DNA from: Planctomycetaceae bacterium
GTDB taxonomy: Bacteria; Planctomycetota; Planctomycetia; Pirellulales; Thermoguttaceae
Direction: 5' to 3'
Assembly: GCA_009783865.1 (NCBI GenBank)
Contig: WRCR01000050.1
Location: forward strand, 1 to 13,759
Length of the DNA: 13,759 nucleotides
The notes below the pieces were generated by a model. That model was not told the origin of the DNA. It made no database searches and saw only the letters and a program-made list of their open reading frames with translations. This document shows positions 13,225 to 13,759 of the stretch, one piece after another (the first letter of the stretch is position 1; every line of letters begins with the position of its first letter). The translations under genes were made by a program, and so were the position numbers.

Positions 13225-13759
13225 CTATTTCGATTTATTTTCGTTTTTGCTGTCGTCATTCATTTTCTTTTTCGCTGCTTCCTGCGCTGCCAAGACGTGC
13301 TGCCACTTCGGCGGCTTATGATGTACCCGCATAAATCGGGTCGCCTTGTCGGCATCTTCCTTCGACAAAAGTGCGAGTTTCACTCTCTCGTCGGCATATA
13401 CGGATTTCATTTTCCATTCTGCGATGGCGTTGTCTCGTTCCAGTGCAACATCCGCAGCATAAGCGGCATCTTTCATGAACTGCGCCTTTGCCCGGCAATA
13501 CTCTAAATTATATGCCGCAACTGCCTGCGCACTGTAGTAAGCATTAACCGTTCCAGCCGCAGCACAGGGAAGACAAACACTTTCAACGCCGATACATTTT
13601 CCGCCGGATTCGTATTGCCGCCAGATTGCTTCGCTTGCCGCTGCTCTTTTCTTTGATGCTTCCAGAAAATCATTCAGCATCGCAACCAGCACTAATGCAT
13701 CCTGTTCTGCGGCAACAGAAGTTCTTGCCCGAAGCGAGTAGGCAATACAATGATTGAGA
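13225..13759 (-). CDS. Hypothetical alanine-rich helical protein (N-terminus beyond window)
   Basis: I do not recognise the family. The frame is open from the TAG at 13227-13225 to the window edge, so the gene begins outside; the GTG at 13692 is internal, because in-frame codons upstream of it (reading LNHCIAYSLRARTSVAAEQDAL) continue without a stop. The visible 177 residues are rich in Ala, Lys and Glu and predicted to be mostly helical. In the middle is a cysteine-bearing stretch (GGKCIGVESVCLPCAAAG) and later AYNLEYCRAKAQF. The C-terminus is very hydrophilic (KKKMNDDSKNENKSK). No membrane segment is seen in this part. A signal peptide, if any, would lie beyond the edge. The coding frame and base use match the neighbours, so I think it is real. 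Confidence 0.65.
   Translation of the reverse strand, partial: LNHCIAYSLRARTSVAAEQDALVLVAMLNDFLEASKKRAAASEAIWRQYESGGKCIGVESVCLPCAAAGTVNAYYSAQAVAAYNLEYCRAKAQFMKDAAYAADVALERDNAIAEWKMKSVYADERVKLALLSKEDADKATRFMRVHHKPPKWQHVLAAQEAAKKKMNDDSKNENKSK

Overview
The window most likely comes from a member of the Planctomycetota. This is inferred from gene types, not from a marker gene. It carries a planctomycete-style membrane vWA/glutamine-amidotransferase-like protein, an exported PQQ-like beta-propeller, an exported SGNH hydrolase, and a RuvB of the 'ANNRLRWVRD' type that I associate with that phylum. Several genes have no Shine-Dalgarno sequence. Base composition is intermediate. I see no rRNA, tRNA, CRISPR array, transposase or phage gene.

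Layout, left to right. (1) Minus strand, 1-2315: a vWA membrane protein whose C-terminus is cut off by the window edge. (2) Plus strand, 2471-3970: a secreted protein with two SGNH/GDSL hydrolase domains, behind a clear promoter. (3) Minus strand, 6863 to 3992: a two-gene operon of a V4R-domain protein and a soluble HAMP-PAS-PAS-HisKA-HATPase-REC hybrid kinase, behind a strong promoter. (4) A palindrome-rich spacer of about 500 bp (6864-7378). (5) A cyclophilin (minus) divergent from a metal-type ABC ATPase (plus). (6) Plus strand: ruvB and a PadR-family regulator with a CPC N-terminus, each with its own promoter. (7) A second palindrome-rich spacer (10426-10660). (8) A PQQ-like beta-propeller (plus) convergent with mtaB (minus). 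(9) A spacer of four consecutive palindromes, then a minus-strand hypothetical gene cut by the right edge.

Most genes are single-gene units of unrelated function: DNA repair, tRNA modification, protein folding, metal transport, envelope. The one clear functional pair is the V4R protein and the kinase, which I read as a cytoplasmic ligand sensor and its phosphorelay partner.

The most unusual feature is a population of short palindromes (arms of about 6 to 15 bp, mostly short loops). They fill the spacers, overlap one gene end, and in one case lie in frame inside the vWA coding sequence. A 24-bp in-frame tandem duplication at the end of the V4R gene and a diverged repeat shared by two spacers add to the picture of active small-repeat turnover. 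I do not see a clear new defence or biosynthetic system.
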